Assembly: GCA_958295665.1 (NCBI GenBank)
Contig: OY282558.1
Location: 24,365,409-24,429,408, forward strand
From: Tipula vernalis
Lineage: Eukaryota > Arthropoda > Insecta > Diptera > Tipulidae
Direction of reading: 5' to 3'
Length of the DNA: 64,000 nucleotides
Below, piece by piece: positions 35,158 through 46,600 of the stretch. Each line of letters starts with the position of its first letter. Position 1 is the stretch's first letter. The notes under the pieces were generated by a model, which was given only the letters and a program-made list of their open reading frames with translations, was not told the DNA's origin and searched no databases. Made by a program: the position numbers and the translations under genes.

Positions 35158-37499
35158 CAGGGTTTGTATTTTATCTGATTTTTATTAAAAAAATCAAAAA
35201 AATCGTTTGATTTAAACCCGATTTAAATCAAAAAAATCAGATTTATTTTAAGAATTAGTCAACAATTACACAAAATAAACTACAGAATTAAAAAAAAATA
35301 TTCATTTTATTAAAAAATAATTCAATAAAAAATATATCACATAAACGTATGTAAATAAAAATAAGTACAATAAAAAGTTCAATATTAAATAATTAGGTTT
35401 AATTCAGTTGTTTATACAAAAATGTTAATTTAGCGGCCTTTTCAACCCCCAACCTATTTCTTAATTTGGTTTGAACTTGGCCGAATGTCGAAAATACTCT
35501 TTCAATACCCGCGGATGATGCAACCGCCGTTTTTAGTTGATTGAGTTTTTCAATATCTCCCGCATTGAGTAGCATCGGGTTTACTACCATAAACGATTTC
35601 CACCAATTAAAATCATCCATCGATTGAATGACCGTCTTATTCATTACTGCACCAGAGAACGGATCGATTTTGGCTTGAAATTTTAAACAAAGTGCCAAAA
35701 ATGGTTCTGAAAATGTTAATTCGATAAATTTTAAAGCAATTTGTTTTTCTTCTTGAGTCAATTGGACTGATTCTTCTTCTTCTTGTCCAAATAAACTTGT
35801 AGGTGAAACTAAAAATGATGCAAAATGATATGGTGTCAGTGCCATTTTATATCGATTGTAAAAACTTTTTTTTTGAGTCGAATTCAAATTTTGTAAAATT
35901 GTTTTCTCCAACTTTTTCCAAATAATCACGCAATCGGCAATTTTGCAATGGTTACTCTGAATTTTATCTAAAGCATTCGCGATTGGCTGAAACACTTTTA
36001 TTAGCTCCTCGCATTTTCGTTTTGCCATTAAATTTTGTACCAGTCCAATTATAGTTGCATCAATTTCATCTTGGTGTTCATCACAAACTTGCATCAAAAT
36101 TGGCCAGTTTTTTAAATAAGCTTTAACTGTGTCACATATTGTATTCCAGCGTACTTCGCTGGGCAAAACTAAAGCACTACCTCCTGCAGCAGTATACCAA
36201 CTATTTGGTAATTGGTGGTTACGGAAATATTTTGAAACTCGAATCGTGTGTTGTTGAGTCTTCTCAAATTCTTTCCCAAAATCGCGTGCTAAAAGGTTAA
36301 GTATATGTGCCGAACAACCATAACTGATAACATTAATATCGTCCTCGTCTTCTATTTCAATCCGCATTTTGGTCATATTAGCTGCGTTGTCCGTGACAAT
36401 GCTTCTAATTTTGCACCCATATTTGGCTTCGGTTTGACGAATAATTGTTGAGGTTAATATTTTTAAATATTGAGCATCATGTTTATGACCAGATGTATCT
36501 ACCGTTTCTATTAACGTAACTTTTCCTTTTTCGTCGATCACACATGCGCATATAATAGGGCAGTTGTTAACGTTAGACCATCCATCTAAAGCCAAGCAGA
36601 CAAATTCGTCTCTTAATGCATTGCAGCATTTTTCATGTTCTTTAGCGAAAACTTTATCCAGTAATTGGTTTGATAACTGCCTCTCGTCTGGTGGTTTATA
36701 ACCTGGATGTAGTATATGACAAACTTTTACAAATTCCACGTGTTCTGATTTATGAAATGCTAGATTACATGAATAAAAGAATCGTGCCATCTGTTCGTCA
36801 AAAATCTCTTTTTCACGAGCACTTGTTTTTACCACATATTTTTCTAAATTATTATGTTTTGTTGGATGTACTGGCAAATTACTTTCTTTTGAAGTATTAA
36901 CATAATTTTTTTTTTGGTTTGGGCATGAACTGAAATGTTTTTTCATTCGGTCAACTAGACCTTGTAACTCAATATCACAGTGTTTACATTTCACTCGGTA
37001 TCCAGTTCTGTTTGCCATTTTTGGCAATTCTTTGAATTCCTCCCAAATGTTATCGCGCTTGCGGCCCCCACCGGACATTGTTCGTGGAGAATATAACCTA
37101 AAATAAAATTTATGAAATAAATTAAATATTTAAATTGTTTGTAAATTGTAATTTTGTATCAACTTACGAATTTTCAGAGAAAAAAAAAGTTTCAATTTTT
37201 CAGCGTAATTTGATTAGCAACTTATTGATGAACACATACACACATATGTCAAAACAAATAACTCTGAAGTTGGCACCATTTTCTTAAATTATATTAAAAT
37301 AGGGTTGTCATATGAATACTTTTCAGTTTCCAGTGCTAGTTACATTAGGCGCTAGTGTAAATAGAAAACTTAGGACGAACGTTTAGTTACAAAACATTAT
37401 TGATTTATAATTATATTAATCGCTCGATTTAATTGAAGTGATTTAAATCTGATTTAATCATTTGATTTAAATCAATTGATTTAAATCATACAAACCCTG
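35158..37499 (-). mobile_element. Complete hAT DNA transposon, 2,342 bp
   Basis: The ends are matching terminal inverted repeats CAGGGTTTGTA (35158-35168) and TACAAACCCTG (37489-37499). Both are flanked by the perfect 8 bp duplication CTCATACG (35150-35157 and 37500-37507), the length expected of hAT insertions. Subterminal GATTTAAATCA-type motifs recur at both ends. The only gene is the uninterrupted transposase at 35399-37078. Intact ends, duplication and gene together indicate a recent insertion that may still be autonomous. Confidence 0.97.
35399..37078 (-). CDS. hAT transposase (BED finger, DUF659, hAT dimerisation)
   Basis: This 559-codon frame encodes a cut-and-paste transposase acting in the nucleus on the element ends. 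A BED zinc finger spans about residues 8-54 (IWEEFKEL, then C31, C34, H48 and C52). The catalytic core follows: LALDGWSN with Asp165, SIVTDNAANM with Asp230 and the CSAHILNLL motif at 255-263, in a DUF659-type fold. The C-terminal dimerisation block is SSAGIERVFSTFGQVQTKLR near residues 519-540, then NRLGVEKAAKLTFLYKQ. No stops or frameshifts. The start MSGGGRKRDN at 37078 is chosen because it directly precedes the BED finger. About 420 bp separate it from the right inverted repeat, room for a promoter or a small 5' exon. Length is usual for the family or slightly short. Confidence 0.95.
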   Translation of the reverse strand: MSGGGRKRDNIWEEFKELPKMANRTGYRVKCKHCDIELQGLVDRMKKHFSSCPNQKKNYVNTSKESNLPVHPTKHNNLEKYVVKTSAREKEIFDEQMARFFYSCNLAFHKSEHVEFVKVCHILHPGYKPPDERQLSNQLLDKVFAKEHEKCCNALRDEFVCLALDGWSNVNNCPIICACVIDEKGKVTLIETVDTSGHKHDAQYLKILTSTIIRQTEAKYGCKIRSIVTDNAANMTKMRIEIEDEDDINVISYGCSAHILNLLARDFGKEFEKTQQHTIRVSKYFRNHQLPNSWYTAAGGSALVLPSEVRWNTICDTVKAYLKNWPILMQVCDEHQDEIDATIIGLVQNLMAKRKCEELIKVFQPIANALDKIQSNHCKIADCVIIWKKLEKTILQNLNSTQKKSFYNRYKMALTPYHFASFLVSPTSLFGQEEEESVQLTQEEKQIALKFIELTFSEPFLALCLKFQAKIDPFSGAVMNKTVIQSMDDFNWWKSFMVVNPMLLNAGDIEKLNQLKTAVASSAGIERVFSTFGQVQTKLRNRLGVEKAAKLTFLYKQLN

Positions 37500-37507
37500 C
37501 TCATACG

Positions 37508-39290
37508 TATGTATTACGTATACAAACATATCAGATTCATTTCGGAGAAGACTGCTATTTTCATATTCACATATTCACTGAACCCTTTAATACGATATAA
37601 ATCAGAACCAAAATGACAACAGTAATATTCATATGTACATATAATACAGAACGTAACGATATATAAATAAAAAAAAAAGGATTTCATGTCGGGTTTTTGT
37701 TTGGTATAAACCATATAAAATTTTATCACTTCGTACTTATAAACGACAATAAATAATTTATTTAATTTTTTATTTATTATTATTAAAATTAAAGATATAA
37801 TTTATTTTTAATTTTGTTTATTTATATAACAGCAAAAAAAAATTATAAATAAAAACTCCATACACAAAAAAAAAAAAAAGCTTTACGATAAATAAGAGCT
37901 TCCATTCTCATGGAAATATGTAATATACAAAATGAAAATATATTTATTATGTAAATAAATAAAATGAAAATTTTTGTCTTTGATCAAAATAAAATATACA
38001 AATATATATTATACTCGTACATATGTACTTAAATAAGTATGTATGTATACATATATGTATATAAAATAAAAAATAAGGAAAGCTTTCAAAGATTTTCTGA
38101 TAAATTTAAATTTATGTTTAATTAAATTTAAATTAATGTAATTTAACGAGATACACATACAATACACTCGTATTTATTAGGGTGGTGGGATTGGTTGCGT
38201 TTCGTTTTTTTGCCGCTTTCGATTTTATTTAGATTTATAGCGGCAATACTTTGGAAAATCACATAAATGGTTGTTGAATTTTTTTTTTCGACACATTTAT
38301 TTCGATTTCGATATAAGCTTCAAGTTTAAAGCTTACATATATATGTATACATAAAATGTCTGTGTCATATACATATGTAATAACGGAATGAATTGGTTTA
38401 TACATTTTTTAAATGTGTGCGGCAAAATTTTTTATTTCATTGGATGGATTGTGTGAACTTGTTATCTCGACTTTTCATTGTATATTAATATATTTCATTC
38501 AATACAATAATATTCTCGAAACATCATTATGACGTATATAAAATATGTAAAGCTTCATTTTATGTTCTCACTTGAATGGATTTTTCTTAATATGCCATTA
38601 GAAGGTATTAAGTATACACTACATATCCATTTCCCTAAACTTTATTTAAAACGTAATTTTTCCAGCGAAATGTGAAAGAAATCCTTCTTTGCATAATAAG
38701 CAAAATGGTTTCGATCAAGCTTCATTTACACTTATAACTTGAAAAAACATTTCATTCGTTAATCGATTTTAATCGTTCTTCTAAAGCGCATTATTAGAAA
38801 TCATTATTACTATAAGGAAAATCTGTTATCAATTAATCCGTATAGCACTAAAGTGTAGTTTTCGTGGCGCTTCACCACCATATAAATCGGCTTCAGATTG
38901 TTCTGGTCTAATGATTTACAAAACATCATTGAATTTAACAACAAAGTGTTCTTCATTTGATAAGTTATTTTTGCCTGTATATAGAGACTCGAAAAGCAAT
39001 GGCTTCCAGCGATATGTAGGTCACTTTTTACTATGATGGTTTTTTGATTGTTTCACGCTAATCGTATAAGAATTTGAAAAATGTCTGTCCCTAACATCAA
39101 TTCTGCTGAGAAAAATCTCCCAACTCCTAAATGACGCTCACCATTCGCGAACTCGGATTTGGTGGTTTCAATAAATATTCGGTTTTTTAAAACTAGCGAA
39201 TCTGAATAAAAATCATGTATTTCGAAGAATCGAATATTCGAATCGTAAATCGTAATCAGAAATGCCCCTCCTCCTCCCCCCCCCTGCCCC
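37508..39290. other. AT-rich non-coding DNA, nothing recognised
   Basis: TATGTATACATA-type simple repeats near 38020-38065 and long A/T runs. No gene seen. Confidence 0.55.
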
Positions 39291-39544
39291 ATAATGCCAC
39301 ATACTTAGAAAATACCAACTGCAACTTCTATGGTAATTTCGCAATAGAAGAACTTAACGGGCTTAAAACTTCTTCATTTTTTTGGTAATTTTTTTCCCTC
39401 CATACCAACTTAGAAAAACCAAATGATGTTTTTTAAGTTCGTATGGAGGGGAAGAAAACTACCAAAAAGATTAGAACATTTTATTTCCGTCAAGTTCTTA
39501 CCATAAAAGTTACTGTCAGTATTTTTCTGAATTTATGGCATGAA
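39291..39544. repeat. Foldback element with ~115 bp arms
   Basis: The left arm 39291-39412 (ATAATGCCACATACTTAG ... CCCTCCATACCAACTTA) pairs with the right arm 39434-39544 (TAAGTTCGTATGGAGGGG ... CTGAATTTATGGCAT) across a loop of about 21 bp. Pairing is imperfect throughout, so the arms have diverged. It could be a MITE or a hairpin RNA source. There is no coding content. Confidence 0.8.
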
Positions 39545-41630
39545 CGTGTCAGTCAATACGCGGATATAACTTCAAACAAATTGTTTTGATTCATATTTTT
39601 CTACTCGAAGGTATGTATCTGTAAACAAAATGTATCGTCCCTGCTTAGTGAAAATTAATATTTCAAAACGTTTTGAATAAACGATTTGGCATTTACAGGA
39701 ACCGTTTGGCATTCTATCTCTAGGAATGCACTGGGAATTTATAAAGCTAACATCTGGGCCCTCTTCAATTCTTTTTATGATTCCATTGTGCCAATTGTTT
39801 GTATTACTTCCTTGAATATTTCGTAAGTAAGTCATTTTCACCTGATGTTTTTAAACCACAATGTACGGTCAACGCCTGTTATAAATTTTTTTTTATGGAA
39901 TTGTTTTTGTTTCGAATAAATTTGCTCAATTTTGAAAATAACGGAAACCCGTTAAAACTCGCTGTGAGAAAAAAAATATCGCTAAAAAAGTCGCTATAGC
40001 GAGGAAAAAAAAAATCTCGCTGTCGTGTTTGAAAAGTTGCTAGATTTAGCGAAAAAATCACTAAATTGGCAATTGTCGGTACCAATACTTAACATAAATA
40101 AGGCCAAACATATTCGGCCTTGTAGGACAGTGTTTGAAAAACTTGTCAGTTAATCGATCCGATACAATCCAATTTTTACTGAGAATTGAACGTTTCAGCG
40201 TAGTGCACTTGAATTTCTATAGTTATTTTGATCATCTATACATTTCAATTTTACCTGTTAGGAGCTACTTCTGCTATTTCGGGCCATACGATTCGAGATT
40301 ACACTTGGTCGGAATTTCGAAAAAAAATCTCGTAACTCATAATATACTGCGCCTTGTTGTCGAATTTCTCGAATTTTAACGCTGGGTTGCGTTTTTTCAA
40401 TGAATTATAGGTGTACATGTTTTGTGTGGCGCTAAATGTCATTTACGAGTATACGAGTAAATATTATTCGAGGTTTAAAGATTTTTGCAACATTATTCAA
40501 AATTTTCAATATTATTTGGGATTTACCAATCATTTTTACGAGAAAGATGTTTTTTTGCTTTTGAATTGCTTTGCACTTACGTTTTTCAAGATTTTCCAAA
40601 ATTATTCGCGTGAACTTTGTCCTAAATCTGTCCTAAAAATCGTCAATAAAAATTATTAGTTACATGTATTAGTGTAAAAGCAGAAACTCTCATTATAACG
40701 AATTTCTTTAATAAGAATAATAAAACTTACTTAAGAATTATATGTAATATATATAAATACGATGGAAGTATATAAGATGCTACCTTTTATATTTTCTTTA
40801 TAATTTAAAATAGCGAATAATATGAATAAATTAAATTCCGAATTTTCTTGGAAAAATCCTAGGAAGCTGACATCAAAGTAGTCTATATGAAAAATTAGCA
40901 TTAGACCTAGGCTATCTAAATCAAGTTTTGGTTTTGGACAAAATAGGGGATTACGGTGTTTAGAGCAACCATATTTGATACGATCTCACCCAATAAATAT
41001 ACCAAATATTATGAAAAAATGATTTATAAATGGTTTATTTGTTTAAAAAATTTCAACGTTTATTATCCAAAAATAAAATTCGTAATAACGAGGCATTCTG
41101 ATTTTTAACTAATACATGCACACATAGTATGTTTTTTTTATTTTTAGGACAAAATTCACATATGTCCAAAATTCTATTTTTTTTTTAATTTTCGGTATTA
41201 TTCAAATTTTTTGGGAATATTTATTCGACTGTTTTATCCAGATTATTGCCAGTTGTTTGATGTTTCATAACTAGATGTCAGTTTGAATTTTATGAGATTT
41301 TGCAAGCATTTAAGGTTTATTCGAGGTTTGACTTACTTTACGTATTACATTTAAATTTTGAAGCACATAATACAACAGAGACAGGATTATCGAAATTCGG
41401 ATGTTTGAATTAATAGAGATTTTGGATATGAATTGAAATTAATTGCTTGGAAACGAAGATTACGCGTGGTTTTCCAAGTGATATTTTTCATATTTTATTC
41501 AAAACTCTTCAAAATTTGAGGAATCTACGAATTTTTTTTTTTTTTTGTGAGTAATGAAGATTTTCCAGAATTATAAGGCTATTCGAACTTCTCGAAATTT
41601 ACAAGGAGTTGAATTGCATCTTGTTGGTAC
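39545..41630. other. Non-coding DNA, nothing firm
   Basis: An 89-codon minus frame (39841-39572) has fairly balanced composition but matches no family I know. From about 40,130 to 41,600 short motifs such as TTTTCAAxATTxTTC and TATTCGAGGTTT recur irregularly, as in a decayed low-order repeat. No RNA gene seen. Confidence 0.4.
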
Positions 41631-41972
41631 CCAGACACTTACTCGGAAAAAATATTCTATAAAAACATTTACTCGAAAATTATGTGCTCGAAAAACATTT
41701 ACTCGAAAAACACTTTCACTAAAATGAATAAAACCACATTTGCTCTAAGAACATTTACTCAAAAAACATTTTCTCGAAAAAAAACTTGAAATAAGTAGTC
41801 TATGTTTTCAACCAAAACAATTGAAATGTCATTCAACCAAAATATTTATTAGTTCAACAATAATGTTTACTATTTAAACATATAAAAATTAAACAATGTT
41901 GGTAAGGATAAATATACAAGCTTTAAAATAGAATAAACTTAATAAAATAAAATAAAATTTCTAACCTTGTAG

Positions 41973-43376
41973 ATGACCAGTATGGATAATTTAAAAACAA
42001 CAAAAAATAAGCCTTGCTTCCTAGTAGATGGTTATGTATTTATTAAAAATAAACAGCATAATGATGTTACGTACTGGGTTTGCACGAATAATCGGAAAAA
42101 TCGATGTAAAGCACGAATTAATACCAAAGGTGATGTTATTATAAAGAAAGTTGGAGAGCATATTCATGCTGGCAATTCAGCAAATGTTGGTGTTAGAAAA
42201 ACCCTTACTGAAATTAAAAAGAGAGCTATATCTACAAATAGTAATACACAACATATTATTGCTGAATCTACTGTTGCCATAAATAATCGAGTAAGAGTCC
42301 ATATGCCGTCTATTCCATCCATGCAGCGCACAATTCACAGACAAAGACAAGGAAATGCTGTTATTCCAAAATCGTTAATTGATTTAATTATACAAGAAAA
42401 ATTTAATGTTACTCTTCAGGGTGATCCATTTTTGCTGTATGATTCAGGGCCTACCGAAACTCGAATTTTGATATTCTCAACCCAACGAAATCTTCACTTT
42501 TTGGCGCAATCTGACATGTGGTTCGTTGATGGTACTTTTAAAACAGTACCGTTAATTTTTAATCAACTTTTTACCATACATGGGATAAAAGAAAAGTAAT
42601 CTTTACCATTAGTGTATGTCTAATTACCGAACAAATTAACTGAATCATACAAAAGGGCATTCGAATAGTTAAAATTGTTAAATGTTTATTTAAAACCATT
42701 GCATTTAATGTCAGATTTTGAACAAGCTATTATAAACGCAGTTTCCGTATCTTTTCCAGATGCTCAACAAAAATTTTGCTTCTTTCATTTAGACCAGAGT
42801 TTATATCGCAAAATATGTCAGGTGGGCTTAAAAGCTCAATATGACCAGGATACAATGTTCGCTCATAAAATTCGTACGATTTTATCAGTTGCATTTGTGC
42901 CGCCGGCCGATGTTATTAACGCTTTCCAATCTTTAACTGAAATCAATGTTATCCCAGAAGAAGCTAATGAAATATTGGATTATTTTGAGGATAATTATAT
43001 CGGCAGATTTGATGTGCGGTCTAAAAATGAAACTGGTAGGCGCAATCCCAGGTATTGTATTGAATCGTGGAATGTTTATACTGCAACACTAGAAGATTCT
43101 GCTCGAACAAATAACTGCGTTGAAGGTTGGCATAATGGATTTTCCCGGTTAGTTGGTTGTGAACATCCATCTGTTGATTTTTTTTTTGAAAAAATTCAAC
43201 TAGAACAATCAAAAAATGAAATAGTTCTCGAGCAAATTTTTGCTGGAACTCCAATGCCTCCAAAACACAAAAAATATCGGGATTTAGATAAAAGAATCAA
43301 AAATGTTGCTGAGAAATATTCAATTATGGAAATCACCGATTATTTAACTGCAATTGCATACAATACTGTATTATAA
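41973..43376 (+). pseudogene. MULE transposase, one frame with three stop codons
   Basis: Two open segments (41973-42599 and 42675-43376) lie in the same reading frame. They are separated by stops at 42597-42599, 42621-42623 and 42666-42668, with family-like residues in between (SLPLVYV, LPNKLTESYKRAFE). The first segment has a FLYWCH zinc finger (residues 15-65; C37, C45, H63, H65) and the first catalytic site MWFVDGTFKTVP (Asp186). The second has MSDFEQA (Asp14), CFFHLDQSLYRKI (C35, H38), and NNCVEGWHN (Glu150), completing a DDE triad. Apart from the three stops the gene looks nearly full length, about 467 codons. It cannot make full-length protein unless the stops are bypassed. Confidence 0.92.
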
Positions 43377-43464
43377 AAGTAACCAAAAAAATTTAAATAT
43401 TTAATTAAAAATCTAAAAAAAGTTAAAAACAAAATAGCATTTAATTAATATTCAATAATCATTT

Positions 43465-43549
43465 TCTGGTAAAATTAATAATCGAAAAATTCTTCAAAAA
43501 AATCGCGCGATTTTTTTGAAGAATTTTTTGATTATTAATTTTACCAGAA
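43465..43549. repeat. Perfect or nearly perfect 85 bp palindrome
   Basis: TTCTGGTAAAATTAATAATC at 43465-43484 is matched by its reverse complement at the far end (near-identical, one A/T difference in the run), with CGCG at the centre near 43507. It lies between the MULE transposase stop and the right tandem-repeat end. Confidence 0.93.
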
Positions 43550-43645
43550 ATTACGTTCGAGTAATTGTTGTTCGAGCAAATGTTTTCGGGCAAATGTTTT
43601 TCGAGAAAATGTTTTTCGAGGAAATGTTTTTCGAGCAAATGTCAT

Positions 43646-46600
43646 GGAATCCTCTTTCCGAGATTTGTATAGCGTTGAGGTTGGAATATGTTGACATTTG
43701 GAGTTCCTTGAAATAATTTTCTCTTGACCCAGATATTGCCAATATGAACGTCATATGGTACTCGTCAGGTCAGATAAGGTACTCGTTGATGTTATTCCGC
43801 ATGATGTAACTCTTTAATCAAAATTGTTGAAGATGTCCAAGTTTATGTTGAATTACAAAATGATTTGTATCGTTATCATTTACAGTATTTGTGGTTTTGG
43901 TATAGGTAAGGTATAAATACAAATATTAAATAACTCCGTTGCTGTACTCTGGTTTGATCTATTGATGATGATCAATGCTGATCTTTAAAACATTTAGCTT
44001 CTAAATTTAGGATACATTCTTATTTTGTTTCTTAAATACTGTACGAAACTTCCAAAACTGTGCTTAAAGTCAACAAGAAAAAGAAACATGTTTTTGCAAC
44101 ATAAATTTGAAAAAAAGAAAATTCCTTCAAGCAAACTATTGCCTATGTTATCATTATTAAAATATCAGTCCCTATTGGAACATGGATAGTATTTAATTTA
44201 GTTTTTTATTTGATTAAGAGTTTTGTTACTGGATCTTTTACTATACCAAATTTTAAAAAATTTAGAAGCCTAGGTGCATTGCATACATCAAAATAGTATT
44301 ACACCACCATAACGTATCATAATACTCGTAAATGTCAGTTCAGCATTTAATATTAATTCTACTAAAATTTTGTTAAATTAGAACAAACTAAACGGTACCT
44401 GTTAAAATATACCAATAAATAGCTAAAATTAACACCTTCCCTCAAGGTTTTTTGGGAAAAGATAAAAATCTTAAAGAGCTATAAAACGCTATTCACAATA
44501 TCCAAATAAATCAATCATTCATCTATCAAATCGAATCAATCAGTTTCGCGTTTCGAATCGATTTATATCTGGCAAATAAAAGGTTACAAATATGCAAAAT
44601 AAAAAATAAAAGTTTTGTTTTTTAATTAAACCCCGTGCTTATACAGAGAAAATTGACAATTTTCCTAAAGTTTTCTTCGCCAATTTCCACTTCATCTAAT
44701 TGTATTAAGCAATTTTTTTTATCTTTTGGTCGTTTTTCTTCATCTTGATACTGAAGCAGCAATGATTATCCCAATTTAGGATTTTTTCCTTTCGTTTGTT
44801 TTATGACCTTAATAAAAGCTTTATTTGTGCAGAATTTGTATTTAGGCTGAATGCTTTAAAAAGGAACGCAAAACGAAAAAAAAAAATTAATCAATTGAAA
44901 AGTATTTGAGATTAAAAGTTAAGATGATGAAAGAAAATTGAATAAAAAAAAAAAAACTTCTCGTTTTCCTTTTTGATTCATGTGTGTATGTCTGTGGATG
45001 TAATGGAAATGTTTTTCATGTTTTTTAGGAATACATAATTAATTCAAACATAGATGTTGTGTGTATCTTGTTTGTAAAACATATACAACTGGATATCGTG
45101 TCGTGCACGTACATAAGTTTGATTGAAATTAGATTTCTAATTAATTAAATTTTTTTTTAATTTAAGAATAGAAAATGGTTTCCGATTCCTTGTTTTGTAG
45201 AGGACTTGTTATTGTTATGTGCCATGGTTTATGGTGATTTTATTTTTATTGATAAGATTTATTGGATACTCTTGATAAATAATAATACGAGCGTATTCAA
45301 TTCAAATTGTATTTTTTGCTCGAGTTTGAAGGTCAGAAAATGTATTTGTAGTCCCAATAAAATTGGGAAACGTACGAGTATTTCGATTTTATTGAATTTT
45401 AATAAGAATTAAGGGGCTCATTTGATTTCTCGGTATAAGAATGTCAGTCTTCTTGTATTAAATGGATTTTTCAGATAACTGTCTTTTTAAGTTTTTTTAG
45501 TTTGATGGTTGTTGCTAAAATACGAAATTATTTAATCACTAGACAACGAGAAAATGCTAAATTGATTTCAAGATTGAGGAACCATTCTTGTGGAGACTAA
45601 ATAAAAGTTTTGAAATTGAGTTAAAGTTTTGGGAATTATTCACTAATGGTTTGTGAGATTTTTTTTTTTTTTTTACAATGAAAATCGGATGGCATAATAA
45701 ATATTTTGTGATAGTTCCTTTCGAAAAAAAATTATTTAAAATATAAATCGGTGTATCGACTTACATTTTTACCCACCCTACACATTGATTCCTAGAAAAA
45801 TTTACCCAATCTACACCCCTTCCCTAACTTTAACTGCCGTCGGCATCTCAATAATTTAATGTGGGAGGAGAATGAACATATTTTCTATAGGTATTGAAAT
45901 TGAATAAATACCTATGGGCAGACATTATTCAGGTGACCCTGACAAAAATACCAAATTTTATTGGTTATTATTACAGCAAAGCTTGTGTAAATCGAATCAA
46001 CATCTGCAAAACCTTTCTTTTAAATTAGACAAAATTCGATTTAAATTTTAAATTTTAACTCCTTCTGCTAAAAAATAAATTCGATATAAGGGAATATTTA
46101 AGGAATAAAAGTTCAAAATACGGTAGTTTAACTTTGCATATTTATATACGCCCCACTAGACGTTTAATACGAAAAAAAAGCAAAAATTTCATATATTTTA
46201 TAGACAAACTTGAACCGTACTATTTTTATAGTTTATATCCAGATCACAATCTTAAAAAATTTAGTTTTCCAATTGTCTTTTTCAAAAGAAAGGTCACAAT
46301 GATAAAGGTAGGTACACACTAAATTCCTAAGAGAGTGCTTCACGAAAGTGACAGCTAATATTAAACTTTATCAAAAAGTTTAAGCACAAATAAGACGTTG
46401 AAATTTCTAAGGCTGTGGGCCAATTAAAAGTCGAGTGAAAGAAATCTCTTGAAAAGTTATTTTTGTAAATTCTTCAAATTTAGATTTTAATAAAGCTTCA
46501 AACTACAGGCGCTGTTACTGTTTTGAATATATTTGTTTACAAGAAATACTTTCTGTTTCAGATAAATCGTATTAAATTGATTTTTGGAATGAAGTTTATA

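Larger units (their letters stand above)
41632..43645 (+). mobile_element. Mutator-like element (MULE) with tandem-repeat inverted ends
   Basis: The left end (41632-41800) has several ~15 bp units of the form AAAACATTTACTCGA. The right end (43551-43645) has units of the form TTTTCGAGCAAATGT, the reverse complement. Outermost bases compare as GACACTTACTCGG and, reversed from the right, GACATTTGCTCGA. A MULE transposase reading frame lies between them. A perfect 85 bp palindrome (43465-43549) sits just inside the right end. The expected 8-10 bp target duplication was not found, so exact borders are uncertain. Confidence 0.85.

Noticed and set aside
39572..39841. 89-codon minus frame with balanced composition
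   Set aside because: No recognisable domain, no neighbouring exon-like frame and no clear splice context. Possible but unsupported.
41620..43660. A target-site duplication for the MULE
   Set aside because: The flanks GGTACCCA and ATGGAATCC do not match at the borders I chose. Either the borders are off or the duplication has decayed.
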